Part shown: piece after piece, positions 37,901 to 49,924 of the stretch
How the letters are laid out: each line of letters starts with the position of its first letter
Position numbering within the stretch: the first letter of the stretch is position 1
NCBI GenBank assembly: GCA_025024175.1
Contig: QCXZ01000137.1
Location: forward strand, 21,266,001 to 21,330,000
DNA: 64,000 bases
Reading direction: 5' to 3'
Source of the DNA: Rhyzopertha dominica
Lineage: Eukaryota; Arthropoda; Insecta; Coleoptera; Bostrichidae
Translations under genes and position numbers: made by a program
Notes under the pieces: generated by a model
Databases searched by the model: none
What the model saw: the letters and a program-made list of their open reading frames with translations, nothing else
Told to the model about the DNA's origin: nothing

Positions 37901-39438
37901 TGAATATTACGAAATATTGAGGAATTGATAACACACTGATTTTAAAAAACTAGACTAACATTATGCAGATAATCAAACTTTTAGGAGAATTTTTTTTAAG
38001 CAATGCTGATTGGTAGTTGTGTTAGCAGATATTAAAAAAATACAGACGAATATATTATGCACGTCACATTATTTGTTTTAAAGAAGACTGAAATACATTT
38101 TAAAATATTTAGTCATAAACATATATTATAAAAATAGCCTTGGTGGTTTTTAAAAGCAATTTTCAATACAAAAAAACTAAATTATGAAACTTATTTGAAA
38201 GCAAGGAATCTGTGATTTTGTGTTGTACAAATATTTTCCTGATACCCCCAATTATAGTATATAAGTACCTTGAGTATCTCCTGCAGCACCGCTGTTTGCA
38301 TTCGTATCATCTATACTTAGATTCATAAGACCAGAACTCATTGAATCATCCATACTACAACTTTCATCATCATCTGACGTCTTTTCTACACCAATAACAT
38401 TTCCATTTTCTTCTGTAACATTAGCATTAGCGTCATCCCAATCATCTGCATCCGGACACCAGTCAGATGCACTCCCTTTTATTTTTGTAGCTTGTGTTTC
38501 AGTTGTTTGCATTTGTTCCATTGTTTGACTCCTGATACAAATCCAACTAAAATATTAATAAAAAAAATTGTATTGGGAAATAAACATTTAAGCAACTACC
38601 TAGGTACCTCTCATTGTGATTCCAACAATTTGGATTAATACAGGCAAACAAATAAAGGGTTCTATGATAGGAAGAAGTATCCAGTGGAGCATAAATCTGA
38701 ACAACAAGTGGTCTTGGAAGTTGACAAAATTGACAAACTGGAGGTTCCAAAACTACATTTCTGGGAAAATCCTGAAAAAATACATAGATACTAGAGCATA
38801 TTATCGTGTTTTGAGATGACTAATAGGTAATTAGATAATACCCCACCTAATTAAATTACAAATAAATAGGTAGCATATTTTTGAACAGTAGGTAATTTAG
38901 TTTAATTTAAAAAAAAACATTATTTTTATGAAAGTAGTAGGGTGTATATATCGTATATTTGAATTATATGCATATAAAGTCTTTGATAACATTAACTCTA
39001 ATTATTTACATTTTTATTTATAAGTATTCAAATATTAAAAAAGAAATGAACGATCTTCTCAAAGTCCTATAAATAACGATTATATAATGCAATTTTGGTA
39101 TAGGGGGTGTAACTCAGTGGTAGAGTGTCTGCTTCGCATGCAGAAAGTCCTGGGTTCAAATCCCAGCTCCTCCACGCCAACTACTTTTTTTATCTCACAT
39201 AAATCAATAACGAACTACTAGTGGTTTTATTAAACAACCTAAATAGATTAAAACGTACGCTTCTTTTGTATAACTATTATTAACATTTCTAATGAACGTA
39301 ATTAATACGCCTTGATGTTTCAATACTCACAGGTTTTCCTCCTATTTTATTTGTAGTAAAATTTACTTGGTTCTTGTATTTTTCAGTTATTTGTTCATCA
39401 TCATATCCTAGCAGGACTACAGGACTACTCCGAGCCAT
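31942..39438 (-). CDS. PDCD2L: Programmed cell death 2-like protein (PDCD2L; fly trus), 5 exons
   Basis: PDCD2-family protein; relatives act as chaperones or adaptors for ribosomal protein uS5/40S assembly and export. Exons (minus) are 39438-39331, 38771-38608, 38531-38269, 32705-32261 and 32206-31942; junctions are GT-AG and phases fit, giving 414 aa. Visible: N-terminal VLLGYDDE...NKIGGKP; a Cys block [18 protein letters not shown]...CINPNCW; an acidic Asp/Glu linker; then the PDCD2 C-terminal domain ([32 protein letters not shown], DWxx-like [11 protein letters not shown]). There is no MYND zinc finger between the halves, which marks PDCD2L rather than PDCD2. The acceptor of exon 4 (…tatataaag) has a poor pyrimidine tract and an n nearby. 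The 5.6-kb intron 3 contains SLC25A32 and tRNA-Asp, and intron 1 contains tRNA-Ala. Confidence 0.92.
33251..34095. repeat. Dispersed repeat, copy 2 (partner of 2951-3861)
   Basis: Same order of words as the copy at 2951-3861 (gagcgaagcgggtcatttt at the start, aaatgcccctcttaaa at the end) with internal deletions, for example the cattccgatatgaccgg segment is lost. It is located in intron 3 of PDCD2L. No coding function was recognised. Confidence 0.75.
34571..34642 (-). tRNA. tRNA-Asp (GTC)
   Basis: 72-nt cloverleaf on the minus strand: acceptor TCCTCGG paired with CCGGGGA and discriminator G; anticodon stem CCCGC/GCGGG around loop CTGTCAC, anticodon GTC; T arm CGGGG-TTCGATT-CCCCG, with intact A and B box positions. 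A run of eight T residues (plus-strand A run 34557-34564) follows as a Pol III terminator. It lies inside intron 3 of PDCD2L, on the same strand. Confidence 0.97.
35370..36311 (+). CDS. SLC25A32: Mitochondrial folate/FAD carrier SLC25A32, intronless and nested
   Basis: Mitochondrial carrier family protein of the inner membrane; SLC25A32 relatives import folate or FAD. One uninterrupted 313-codon exon with three ~100-residue repeats. The signature motifs are HPLDVIKIR (residues ~41-49), NPIWVVKTR in repeat 2 and YPYQVVRAR in repeat 3. Tryptophan in place of the acidic residue in the second motif and Gln in the third are hallmarks of the folate/FAD/pyrimidine-carrier branch; the overall wording ([17 protein letters not shown]) points to SLC25A32. 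The ATG at 35370 (cagaATGT) precedes a short polar N-terminus. The gene lies entirely within intron 3 of PDCD2L on the opposite strand. Lack of introns may mean an ancient retrocopy, but the frame is intact and no poly(A) tract was seen. Confidence 0.95.
   Translation: MSAGAKINGSLNTDVSFLNHVKYEHLLAGISGGVISTSILHPLDVIKIRFAVNDGRHSIPKYSGIANAFVTIFRQEGLTGLYRGVTPNIIGAGSSWGLYFLFYNTIKMWGQGGNAQTPLRPAQHLLAASQAGAMTLVLTNPIWVVKTRLCLQYGSGEKQQYAGMLDTLVKIYKTEGFRGYYKGFLPGLFGVSHGAIQFMTYEEMKNRYNNYKGVPITTKLGTLEYLLFAASSKLVAAGSTYPYQVVRARLQNQHYSYKGIIDCIRQMWIYEGWRGFYKGLGTNLLRVTPATMITFLVYENVIHAFRINQEHVC
36603..37582. repeat. Long-hairpin MITE family A, copy 2 (TA target duplication)
   Basis: The ends CAGGGTCTGCC and GGCGGACCCTG with flanking TA (36601-36602, 37583-37584) match the copy at 6902-7933 almost word for word, including the central tagcctc...gaggcta core near 37060. 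It is 980 bp of near-complete palindrome. It lies in intron 3 of PDCD2L, about 290 bp after the SLC25A32 stop codon. Confidence 0.88.
39103..39174 (+). tRNA. tRNA-Ala (CGC)
   Basis: 72-nt cloverleaf: D arm ACTC/GAGT, anticodon stem TCTGC/GCAGA around loop TTCGCAT (anticodon CGC), T arm CTGGG-TTCAAAT-CCCAG, discriminator A. The acceptor GGGGGTG/CTCCTCC keeps the G3:U70 wobble, the alanine identity element, but has a U6-U67 mismatch. A T7 run at about 39184 would terminate Pol III. It is nested in intron 1 of PDCD2L on the opposite strand. Confidence 0.94.
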
Positions 39439-40604
39439 GACCAAACAAATTGTAATATTTCAAAATAATGGAATTAGTCCTAAACAGCTGATTCAAAATA
39501 TAAAACCACTGAATGGCTAGACAGCCCACCACGCACGGCAACGAACGTTTGGTATAATCGGCAGATGCCAGTATGTATTTTATATAGTTCAGTGAGTTCA
39601 GTGAGTGGTTAATGCACTGCCCGACCGTACTTTTAACGGTCGGACTACTATATCTTTTAAACTAGGGCAAATATAAATGAACGAACAAAATTGTTCGTTT
39701 AAAACATTGAAGGCCGCCTAATGGATACCTCTTAGAGCGGACAACAAAAAAGGAGAGAACAAAGTCGTTCAATATAAACAGAGCCAGATATTGTTTACAA
39801 GTAAATTCGTAATATTGTGAAATAAACAAGTTGACATTTTACGTTATTTGTCCGCAAATACTGATAGATGCTACTAGTATCATCTGTTAACAACTACACG
39901 TTTTGCTTCTTTTCCTTGACAAACTAGCAAACCACACTTCTTTTTGAAAGACAAGGAATGAAGTAGACAGCGCTAGTTATGGCAGTGAAGTTAAAATTAC
40001 TTCACAGTGTATAATTAATTACAATAATTACTTTGGGTAAATTGTAATTAATTACTTAACAACACTGTAGGTACATAGATCCGTCACCTGTATATATAGG
40101 TAATGTATCAAAGTTAAAACCAACTCACCAACTGTTGTATTCGACAATCNACATGGTTCGTTTTGTAAACAGATCACCGACTTTTTCGAACGTTCATTCA
40201 ATCGTTCAATGAAAAATGTGCGACTTGGTTATTTGGTTATTATGGCTTTCTCTGTTTGTACACAGATAGCAGATACGGATACAAACGAACGAGTGAACGA
40301 GTGAATACCAATGATCCAATGAATCGTTCCTTTTTTCTGCAAGCCCAAGCTTCAAGCCTGTGCTTGTGGTTTGTGCGCTTCACCTGTTCTCAGGTTTTCA
40401 CCAATACTGTATAAATTGATAAGTTAGGTAACTATTTTTACCATAAGCAAGGACCACCTAAATTTTTAAACTGAAATACTGTATCACAGATAAAGAGGAT
40501 CGTCTTTCTCATCCAGGTCTCTGCTCTGTATCTGTATTTGTTCCTACCGTGCAAGACCAAGAAGTAACTTATTTTAGATCATAAATGCCTGTGGTGCCGG
40601 CACC
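39439..40604. other. Upstream region of PDCD2L
   Basis: No gene. This contains the PDCD2L promoter side and two stretches rich in gaacg/cgttc words (39670-39780 and 40180-40330: ttcattcaatcgttcaatga, gaacgagtgaacgagtga). These look like remains of a small repeat family with self-complementary ends. I cannot define its borders. Confidence 0.4.
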
Positions 40605-40673
40605 GTAGGTAGGTATATACCTTGGTGACAAGAGTCTAGGGAGATAGAGACTATCTACTTTTGCTCCCGAGCT

Positions 40674-40685
40674 TGCGCATGCGCA
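40674..40685. promoter_or_regulatory. NRF1/Ewg-type palindromic site in the left arm
   Basis: TGCGCATGCGCA, a full match to the NRF1 consensus (fly Erect wing binds the same core). Further copies lie at 41307-41318 and 41957-41968. Function is inferred from the motif only. Confidence 0.45.
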
Positions 40686-41956
40686 TGTTTACCTACATAT
40701 GCGTTACGAGACGAGATTAATTCAAATTCGAAGGAGACAAGACACACTAAAACAGATACATAGTTAGCATATTACCAATGTGAGCGATCTTATACCATAT
40801 ACGATAAGTTCTAGAACTTTGGGGAAAAATAATCAAGTGGCAAAGGGAAATTGATAGAAATTATTTTTGGATTCGTAAAACCACCAAAAATGTAATAAAT
40901 GTATGCAGCAATTAATATTAAAAGATTATCTCAACGAAACTGTCATTTTTGTACGGATTTTTTTTTCAAATAGTAAGCAAAACTGTCTGTCTTGAAAACA
41001 GACATTGTCATAATTCAGTCAGGTAATAATTATATTTTAAATTCAATAATTTGCAACCTTAATTCCTATATATTTATTCTTTTACCAATTAAAAATGGTG
41101 TTTATAATGCATAATATGTGACAATTATCAACATATCCTATACATATAAATGACAAATATTGTTAGAAAAAACGTAAGTCTTTTAAGTTACACATTTGAA
41201 CTCCTTATCATAGGATGTGAAATTAAAGTAAAACTGAACACTAATTATTCTGATGAATTGTATAAGTAAAACCCATCATGGCTATTGACAAATGAAAAAA
41301 AAAGCTTGCGCATGCGCATGTTGCCACATCTTCGTGGTATTTATTTNTTAATAGCCATGATGGGTATTACTTTTACAATTCATACGAATAATTAGTGTTC
41401 AGTTGTACTTTAATTTCACATCCTATGATAAGGAGTTCAAATGTGTAACTTAAAAGACTTAAGTTTTTTCTAACAATATTGGTCATTTATATGTATAGGA
41501 TGTTGATAATTGTCACATAATATGCATTATAAACACCATTTTTATTTGGCAAAATATTATATATATATAGAAATTAAGGTTGTAAATTATTGAATTTAAA
41601 ATCTAATTTTTACCTGACTGAATTATGATTGTTTACAATGTCTGTTTTCAAGACAGACAGTTTTGCTTACTATTTGAAAAAAAAAATTCCGTACAAAAAT
41701 GACCGTTTCGTTGAGACAATCTTTTAATCTTAATTGCTGCATGCGTTTATTAATTTCTATCAATTTCGCTTTGCCACTTAATTTGATTATTTTTCCCCAA
41801 AGCTCTAGAATTTATCGTATATGGTATAAGATCGGTCACATCTCTTAATTGATCACCCTGTACATTGGTAATATGCTAACTATGTATCTGTTTTAGTGTG
41901 CTTGTCTCCATCGAATTTGAATTAATTTCGCCTCGTAACGCATTTGTAGGTAATCA

Positions 41957-41968
41957 TGCGCATGCGCA
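41957..41968. promoter_or_regulatory. NRF1/Ewg-type palindromic site in the right arm, nearest to PLRG1
   Basis: The same TGCGCATGCGCA dodecamer, about 335 bp upstream of the PLRG1 ATG. It is carried by the right arm of the fold-back element. Confidence 0.45.
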
Positions 41969-42302
41969 AGGTCGGGAGCCAAAGTAGACCGTCTCTCCCT
42001 AGACTCTTGTTACCTTGGTGTATGTCGTACCTGCTCTTGAATTGCGTTAATAATAATGTCAGATTAATGTTTGCATTTGTTTTGAACTTTGACAGTTTGA
42101 CACTGTGAGTGTCTTCAGAGTTTGAGGTTATGTTATGTTTATGTTTAGGCAAGGCAGAGGCATAAAGTTGGAGCACTACTGTGGTTAGTGGTTAGAGTTT
42201 ATGGAAACTTTTGTACTGTACTGGTCACAAAGGAACAGAGATATTTATAGTGTTATCTGAAGTCAGAAAATTAATTCACAAAGAACATAACATAATAATT
42301 TT

Positions 42303-45300
42303 ATGATGGTGGAAAGCGTACAAAGGCATTCTGTGCACAACTTAGTATTTAGATCTTTGAAACGATCTCATGATATGTTCTTGGCACACGAGGGGCTTTT
42401 GCCTCCAATTGACGAAAAAGCGTGAGTAGTAATAGCGTTTTTTATATCTCAGTATAAAAGCTTAATAAGCTGTAAAACAAACTGTATTACAACAACTAAT
42501 GCATGTATTACGACATCTACTTAATAAACCAATTTGCTCTGCATGAAATTTATTCCCAGCACCCTTTAAGATACTCTTATGTGTCTGTTACCATTTTCTG
42601 TTTGCAAAACTTTTATATCATTTTTCACAAACAATCATATTAAAATCACTACAGGGAAAATCTGAGGAAACAAATCAAAGCCAGGGACAATTATGGGCTA
42701 GTATTTGATGACGTGAAAAAAATGCAAGCTATGAAACATTTGCAAGAAGTGGAAGCAGGACCAAATCCGCCTCACCTGGAACTACAGATGGAGAAGCTAT
42801 CACAAATAATGACTCCGGAGTCATTGTGCCGTACACGGATAACACATTGGCACAAAGGACTCAGTCCACAAATGCTCCAAACCAAGTAGCCAATGTTATG
42901 AGAAAAGCTCCTACCATGCCGAAACCTAAGTGGCATCCTCCTTGGAAATTGTACCGGGTGATTGCGGGTCACTTGGGTTGGGTTAGGTGTGTAACTGTAG
43001 AACCAGGCAATGAATGGTTTGCTACTGGTGCAGCAGATAGAATAATTAAAATTTGGGATCTAGCAACTGGACAACTTAAGGTCTCCTTAACGGGACATGT
43101 TAGTACTGTTAGGGGACTGGCAGTTAGTGCAAGACATCCATACTTATTTAGTTGCGGAGAGGATCGTCAAGTAAAATGCTGGGATCTTGAATATAACAAG
43201 GCAAGTGTCGCTTTTGTATTATTATTATTATTATTATTGAATTTTTTTAGTACTAATGTTAGTCATTTCAACAATGAGAAAATTGTTTTCCACATCTGAT
43301 CGTTTATACTACAAATACTTTTAATAAAAATTACTTTATTTATTAAATTAAAATAATTAAATTATCAATTAAACTAGTTCTCAAGCATAATAATTACGTC
43401 TATGCCTTATCACCTGCGTCAAAACAATCTGTGGACAGCTGTTTCATCGCCTACCTTGGCGTATATAAGGGAAGCCAGATCTATGCCATGTTGTCTGCTT
43501 TGAGGCTATAGCTGTGCTGAAGATCACACTGTAATTCTTAAATACAGGGTGATTTTAAAGTTTATTTTTTCCTTTTAACATAAGATGAAGGTCGAAATAG
43601 ACGTTTTTTCATTTACCACTTTTCCCAAATATCAATACTAATGGAGATTTAGGGTGTTAAAGTTTTTAATTAAAAACTAAAATTATTTAACAACAATGAA
43701 ACTAAACTTATTGTGACTTAAATAATATGTTAAAAATGATCATCAGGCAAAGTATCGAAATTCGTTTGCCACTAATTTTTGTTGCGGCATCCTCTATATG
43801 TGCAATCAATTCTTCTGTTGTATGTACTGAAGTCTTAAAAACTAAAGATTTCAAATCCCACAAAATTAATCACTGTATGATCAAATTGAAGTCTGGTGAT
43901 CTCCGGCATGCTACTGGACCATTTCGGCCAATCCATTTATTTGGAAGAGTATTGTTTAAAAACAACCGTATTTCCTTCCTTAAAGGGGGAGGTCCCCGTT
44001 TTGCAAAAGTCAAATTTCGGTTAATATTTAAAAGTACTTCTAAAAGAATTTTCGCTTGTTAAACGATTTAGTAAAATATCCTATAGGGATATCATTCACA
44101 AAACCTGCCCAGACATTGATTAGATGTTGTCCGTACATTTGTTTGTATCACTTCGACTTGGCTTGCAATTCCTTGAGTAGGTACTTCGTGGTGTGTTTTC
44201 TTTTTTAAGATGTAAATTTTTTTTCTTATTTTGCACATTTTTGTGTGATAGGTGCCTACCTGCATGACCTCTGCGATGTTCCAGCAAGTCACCAGTTTTT
44301 CTGGCTTTATGCACTAGATGGAGAATACATGGTGCTGAAGGGCGGACTCACAGTGGAAAATGTTTCCCGTATAAGCGTGATACGCCAGCAGATAAATAAT
44401 CAGTATATCAACTGATTCATTATTTTCATAAACATATCCCATTTTTTGGCAATAACAATAAGATTTCAATGGACAACAGTTCATTGATTGATAACAGATA
44501 AAGTAATCACAAAATGCCCAGTAGCTTTGCGTTGATGTTTTTTGAGACAAGTAATTTCTAAAAATCACGACATATAACATCAATATAATGGTATCACTTT
44601 GCTTACATTCAAATATAAAAACATCTAAAAACAGCGAGTTATATACACATAGCAGTGTAAAATCTAAGTATATTTTATATAAATATATTTTCTGCTGCTT
44701 AAATACAGACCTAGATTTTCTACACAGGAAGGTATCTGAAAATGCATTTTACTTCTTGGTTTTGTCACTTGGTAATAAGAAAGTAGTACAATTAATTTAA
44801 TGTATATTTGCGCAAAAGCACATGTCTGTCCATTTCAACCATCAATTGTAGTGATTTCTGTAAATCAGACACATTTATTTTTTCCAATTCCAATAAGACA
44901 CATTTTTTTAGCACTTCGAACTTATTAATTAATAAAGTTTACCTTTACTTTATTGCAAATTGATGTTGTCGATCCATACTAGTATATTTTTTAAGTTGAT
45001 CCATTTATTCATTCTTGTGGTTTCTTTTCAAATGCTTCTTTTTTGTGTTTGAAATATTGAGGTTTGGTATTTATGTACATACATATATTTTAATGCAATA
45101 CTTTCTTCATTGATTTGTTTCTCAAGTCATTTTCAATCACTGTATAAAATACTGACAAAAATTGTGCCTATAATAATGTGAGATAACATTAATTAATGGA
45201 AATTTCGAAGGAACACTTCCATAGTGGGAGGTTTTCTTCAAACAAAAAAAAAACACTTTAAGCTTTTGAATATTGCACTGATTTTTTAAATTATTTTATG

Positions 45301-48300
45301 TGAACTTAATTGGCTTTTTTCTAATACAATTCTAAAAATACAAACATTGCAATAAAATTAGAGAATTCTTTTCCGCACAAATTGTACAGGGCTTCTATAA
45401 ATGATTATGCAACACTGGGGGGGGGGGGGGGCGTTGATTTCTAAATTCTTTGTGCCGACTTTTTGTAAGTGCTGACAAGCTACAATATGCACGCCGATAG
45501 TACTGAAGGTTGCAGATAAATGTCACGCCAAAGCTCCGTAATGTGAGCATTCTGCAACCTCAAAGTTAAGTATCCCACAAAACACTACACAATATGTTGA
45601 AAATACACACTTTCAGGTGTTTTCTCTTATTGAAATAATTCAAAAATCGACAGATGACAAGTATAATATATTAATCTATAATTTCCATAAGCGCCCTAGA
45701 TGCATGAATCATTTATGGAAACCCTGTATATATAAAGAAAATTTTTTAAATTTTTACAGCAAATATTTGGGGATCAGCTGATATTTCTGTCATATTAAAA
45801 TTTTTATGAGCTTAATATACACATTTATTCCCATTCTCTCCAATTGCCTGGGTTTGTATTCACTTTGTTAGGCCCATATGCAAATATTAAGAATCGATAT
45901 TGAATTCTTTTTTTAAGTAGTTTTGTTTAATGGATAATAATAATAATAATGGAAACACTTTTATTGCACTATGATTTCTTGCACCTGTAGATACGCTAAA
46001 GTATTTAGTATGGTTTAAATAATCTTAACTTGATTCACAGTGTGTGTTCAGTCTATGATTAATTAATTATATTAGATAACAATATGTTATTGTAAAGCAT
46101 GTGTTTTTAACTTTCAGGTTATTAGGCATTACCATGGGCACCTTTCCGCAGTATATTCACTAGCACTACATCCGACAATAGACATCCTCATATCAGCAGG
46201 ACGTGATTCAACAGCTCGTGTTTGGGACATGCGTACTAAAGCCAATGTGCATACTCTCACAGGACATACAAACACAGTAGCTAGCGTGATCGCACAGTCT
46301 GCTGAGCCGCAAGTTATTACAGGCTCGCATGATACAACAATACGGCTGTGGGATATTGCTCAAGGAAAATCAATATGTACTTTGACAAACCACAAGAAAA
46401 GTGTGAGAAGCCTTGTATTCCATCCAACTTTGTAAGTGAACTTGTTAATTTTTTACTGTCATGGTGCATAGTGCAATGTAGTGTTTATTTTTTCAAATTA
46501 GTTAACCACTTATGATGTTTCTGTTGATATTGGAGTTAGAACAAAGTGATCATGCTATCCCACTTATTCTTTTTTTGGGACAACTTGAATATTGCTTATA
46601 AATTCTTTGGCGTAATGGCTTGTAATTTGTAGTAGTATTGGAAAGCTTATCAGAGTGTAAAAACTTCCGAATGGGTACTTTTTGAGATAAAATCCATTTT
46701 CCACATTTATGAATTATTCTTTTTTTAAAATCTAAATCATAATTTACATGAATCGAAGTTGCTTCAATTTCCTTTATAAGTTTTTAATAATGAGAAGGTA
46801 TTATAGTCCAAAAGCCAGCCGCAAATTTTCGAGCTCGTCGGATAATGGGATGCTATGTGATCTGCAGGAATGCAAAAATATTGTACAGTACCTCTGCCAC
46901 CCCTTATCCTGTGCTAAATCCTCAGTGCAGTCTGCTCGAACTGTTAATGCAGACTTTCGACTGTCATGTCGTAACGAGTTCAAACAACATTCGTTGCAAG
47001 GGGCATAATGTCTTCTTGGCAGATATTCAAGCTGTGCTAACCCGATGGCACAGGGCAGAGTAGGGTGATTTAAAACATACGTCGTCAACAGCGTGCATTT
47101 GGGGAGGGGGTTTCGGGTTATAACCTATCCCCCCCAAGACCTATGATCATGCATTTTTACAAAAACGTGAATACAAAAATTATATTTTAGCTCTGAATAT
47201 TAGATACTATGATATTACTCGTCAGTTGTGAACTATACAGAAGAATGTTTCTTAATAGATGCAGAATTAAACAGGTGGCAGGACTGCTGTATAAGAATTT
47301 TTTTAATTNGAAATTTTCAATCTTAGGACATATAATTAAACAAGAAAAATCAATAAAAACATTGTTTAAATTTTTGTTTTGGAGTCTCCCCCTCACCCCT
47401 GTAGACGTCAACTTCCCTAGTCCAAAGTTTTGGGCACCCGTTAGCGCCACGGCTACTTTTTGGGCATTCTGCATGCACTACATCTTAATGTTGTTAATAT
47501 TTACATTGTCTATCAAATCATAAAAAGCATAACAGCACATGGAGTTCACTTTGTTTTCATTGTTCTACTCTTGAGTTCATCGTACACATTTACTCTCGTA
47601 AACCATCAAATTTTTTTGAGGATTTGTTATTATTAAGATACCTAGAATTCTGGTAGCCGAACTTACCTGTAAAAAAGGATTCAAAATATATCGCAAAAAT
47701 TTAGTTCAGCTTCTAACATTAACACATCAAGGTACGTCAGATTTTGACGCTTATAGGGTGTGTATCTGTCAACACATGCGTGGTAGAAAATGAGAGGTAT
47801 TTAAAGTTTCAACTGAATTATATATTTATCAACGAGGAACAAAGGCAACATTTGTGGAGCTACTGTTAGTGAAATCGTTACAATGTCTTGACCAAACAAC
47901 GAGCAATGATCGGCAACAGTTTGAAATAATGTATGTATTCGATTTCTTATTGTATTCCATGATGGGAACAATAAAACATCCAACAATGCTCAAATTTTTG
48001 GTCAGGCCACTAACACTTCCTTGGTTCTAGTTTCATTAGAATCATAGTCTAAGAGACACTGCCGAAAACGTAACAAACCAATACATAATAAAGCGAAACC
48101 TAGCTTGTAATGAATAAAGTCGCAAAACAAGAAAGAAAGTCGAACGAATGAACCAACACGTGATAGAAACGGCTTAAGGAAATCAAATTGGCGTGTAATT
48201 CTATGTAAATTGCCCGAGTAACAAAATTATGAAATACTTAAAAATCAAAATGCTGACGTTTTTGTGACATACCTGGACTAGTGTTGCATCTAACGACAGC

Positions 48301-49889
48301 TTGTCAAACTAAAATTGTGCATTAGATTTTGACACAGAAATGGCGGNAAGTTGAAATACCACTGTTTTAGGTATCTTGGTTATTATTAAACATTTCTTTT
48401 GTGTTAGTGAATGAAACTAGTTATTACTGGTCATATTTTTTTACAGGTATATGTTCGCATCTGGTTCTCCTGATAATATAAAACAGTGGAAATGTCCAGA
48501 CGGTAAATTCATACAAAACCTGTCTGGACACAATGCCATAGTTAATTGCCTGGCTGTAAACTCNGAGGGTGTGCTGGTGTCAGGNGGAGATAACGGAACT
48601 TTGCNTTTTTGGGATTGGAGGACTGGATATAATTTNCAANGATTACAAGTTAGTAAATGTATTATTTCTTCTACTGTTTTTTTTTGTTAATAAGAATTGT
48701 AGTTTATCAGTTTAAGCCTGGATCTAGAAATAATATTATAAACTGTAGGCCTATCAATATATTGTGTGTTCCCTTGAAGATTTTTGGAAGTTTAGTTGTG
48801 TCCGAAATTAGAACAAGGTTTAAAAACGTTATCTGCCCATCTCAACATGGATTTCATGCTGAACGCAGCTTACTTGCAAATCTTGTTACTTTTACTGAAG
48901 ACATTCTTGGTGCTTTTAAAGACGGCTTGGACATCCATGCTGTATATACTGATTTTCAAAAGGCTTTTGATACAATTAATCACCTTATACTTTAAACAAA
49001 ATTGTACCTGTATGCTATCAGAGATCCTTTATATTCATGTTTATGTAGTTATATCAATAAAGGCACTCAAAGAGTTTTTATAAATGGTTTTCAGTCATCG
49101 TATTATTCTGTAACATCTGGGGTGCCACAGGGTTCTATCATAGGCCCTATTTTATTTAATATTTTTGTAAATGATGCTTGCTCTCATATATTATCAGTTT
49201 GTTTGCTGTATACCGTACAAAAAAATTCAAACTCTTGATGATATTGCTAATCTGCAATCTGATGTACTGAAAATTGAGAATGGTGCAATCTTAACAATAT
49301 GTGGAAAAATGTCAAGTAATACGTTTTGGAACAAAATGTTTCTCCTTCTATCCCCCTTTACTTACTGAAGAATAAATCTCTAGCTATTGTGGATGTTGTA
49401 AAGATTTGGGAATATTTTTAGATGGTAAATTATTGTCTTTCCATATTCGCTACGATTTTATTATTGGCAAAAATAGAACTGTTAGGTTGTTTCAAAAAGT
49501 GGGCTTTTGATTTTAAGGTCATTAGTGATCTTAGTACTTTACAACTCTCTTACTCGCTCCATATTGGAATATAATGGGGTCTTTCACTCAATTTCTTTTA
49601 ATTCGGAATATCAATCTACATCAAAAATAAAGGAACCCGTATTTTTCCGTTTTTCTGTGTGATGTATATTAAGGTAGAAAAAGATTATTAAAGATTAGAA
49701 ATTTACGAGCGTGACGTCAGATGCCGCAGTCCCCACCAGTCATACATCGCTCGCTTTGCACTAATTCACTGCAACTTCACGATGATGTGTGTGCCATATT
49801 TATTGTTTACATCTTGTAGGTTGAAGGCAGTGTGAACTATACGTTCTTTATGTATATAAACATACAGAAGATTACACCAAAAATTGAAC

Positions 49890-49924
<35 letters not shown>

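Larger units (their letters stand above)
40605..42030. repeat. 1.4-kb fold-back element upstream of PLRG1
   Basis: The left arm (from ataccttggtgacaagagtctaggg) is matched, inverted, by the right arm (ending ccctagactcttgttaccttgg). Complementarity runs inward to cccatcatggctattg / caatagccatgatggg around a short loop near 41290-41350. Arms are ~670 bp and remain very similar, so the insertion is probably young. The dodecamer TGCGCATGCGCA occurs once in each arm and once in the loop. The right end is about 270 bp from the PLRG1 start codon. Confidence 0.87.

Noticed and set aside
45418..45431. Run of 14 G residues
   Set aside because: A single homopolymer at the edge of a MITE; too short to claim a G-quadruplex or other function.
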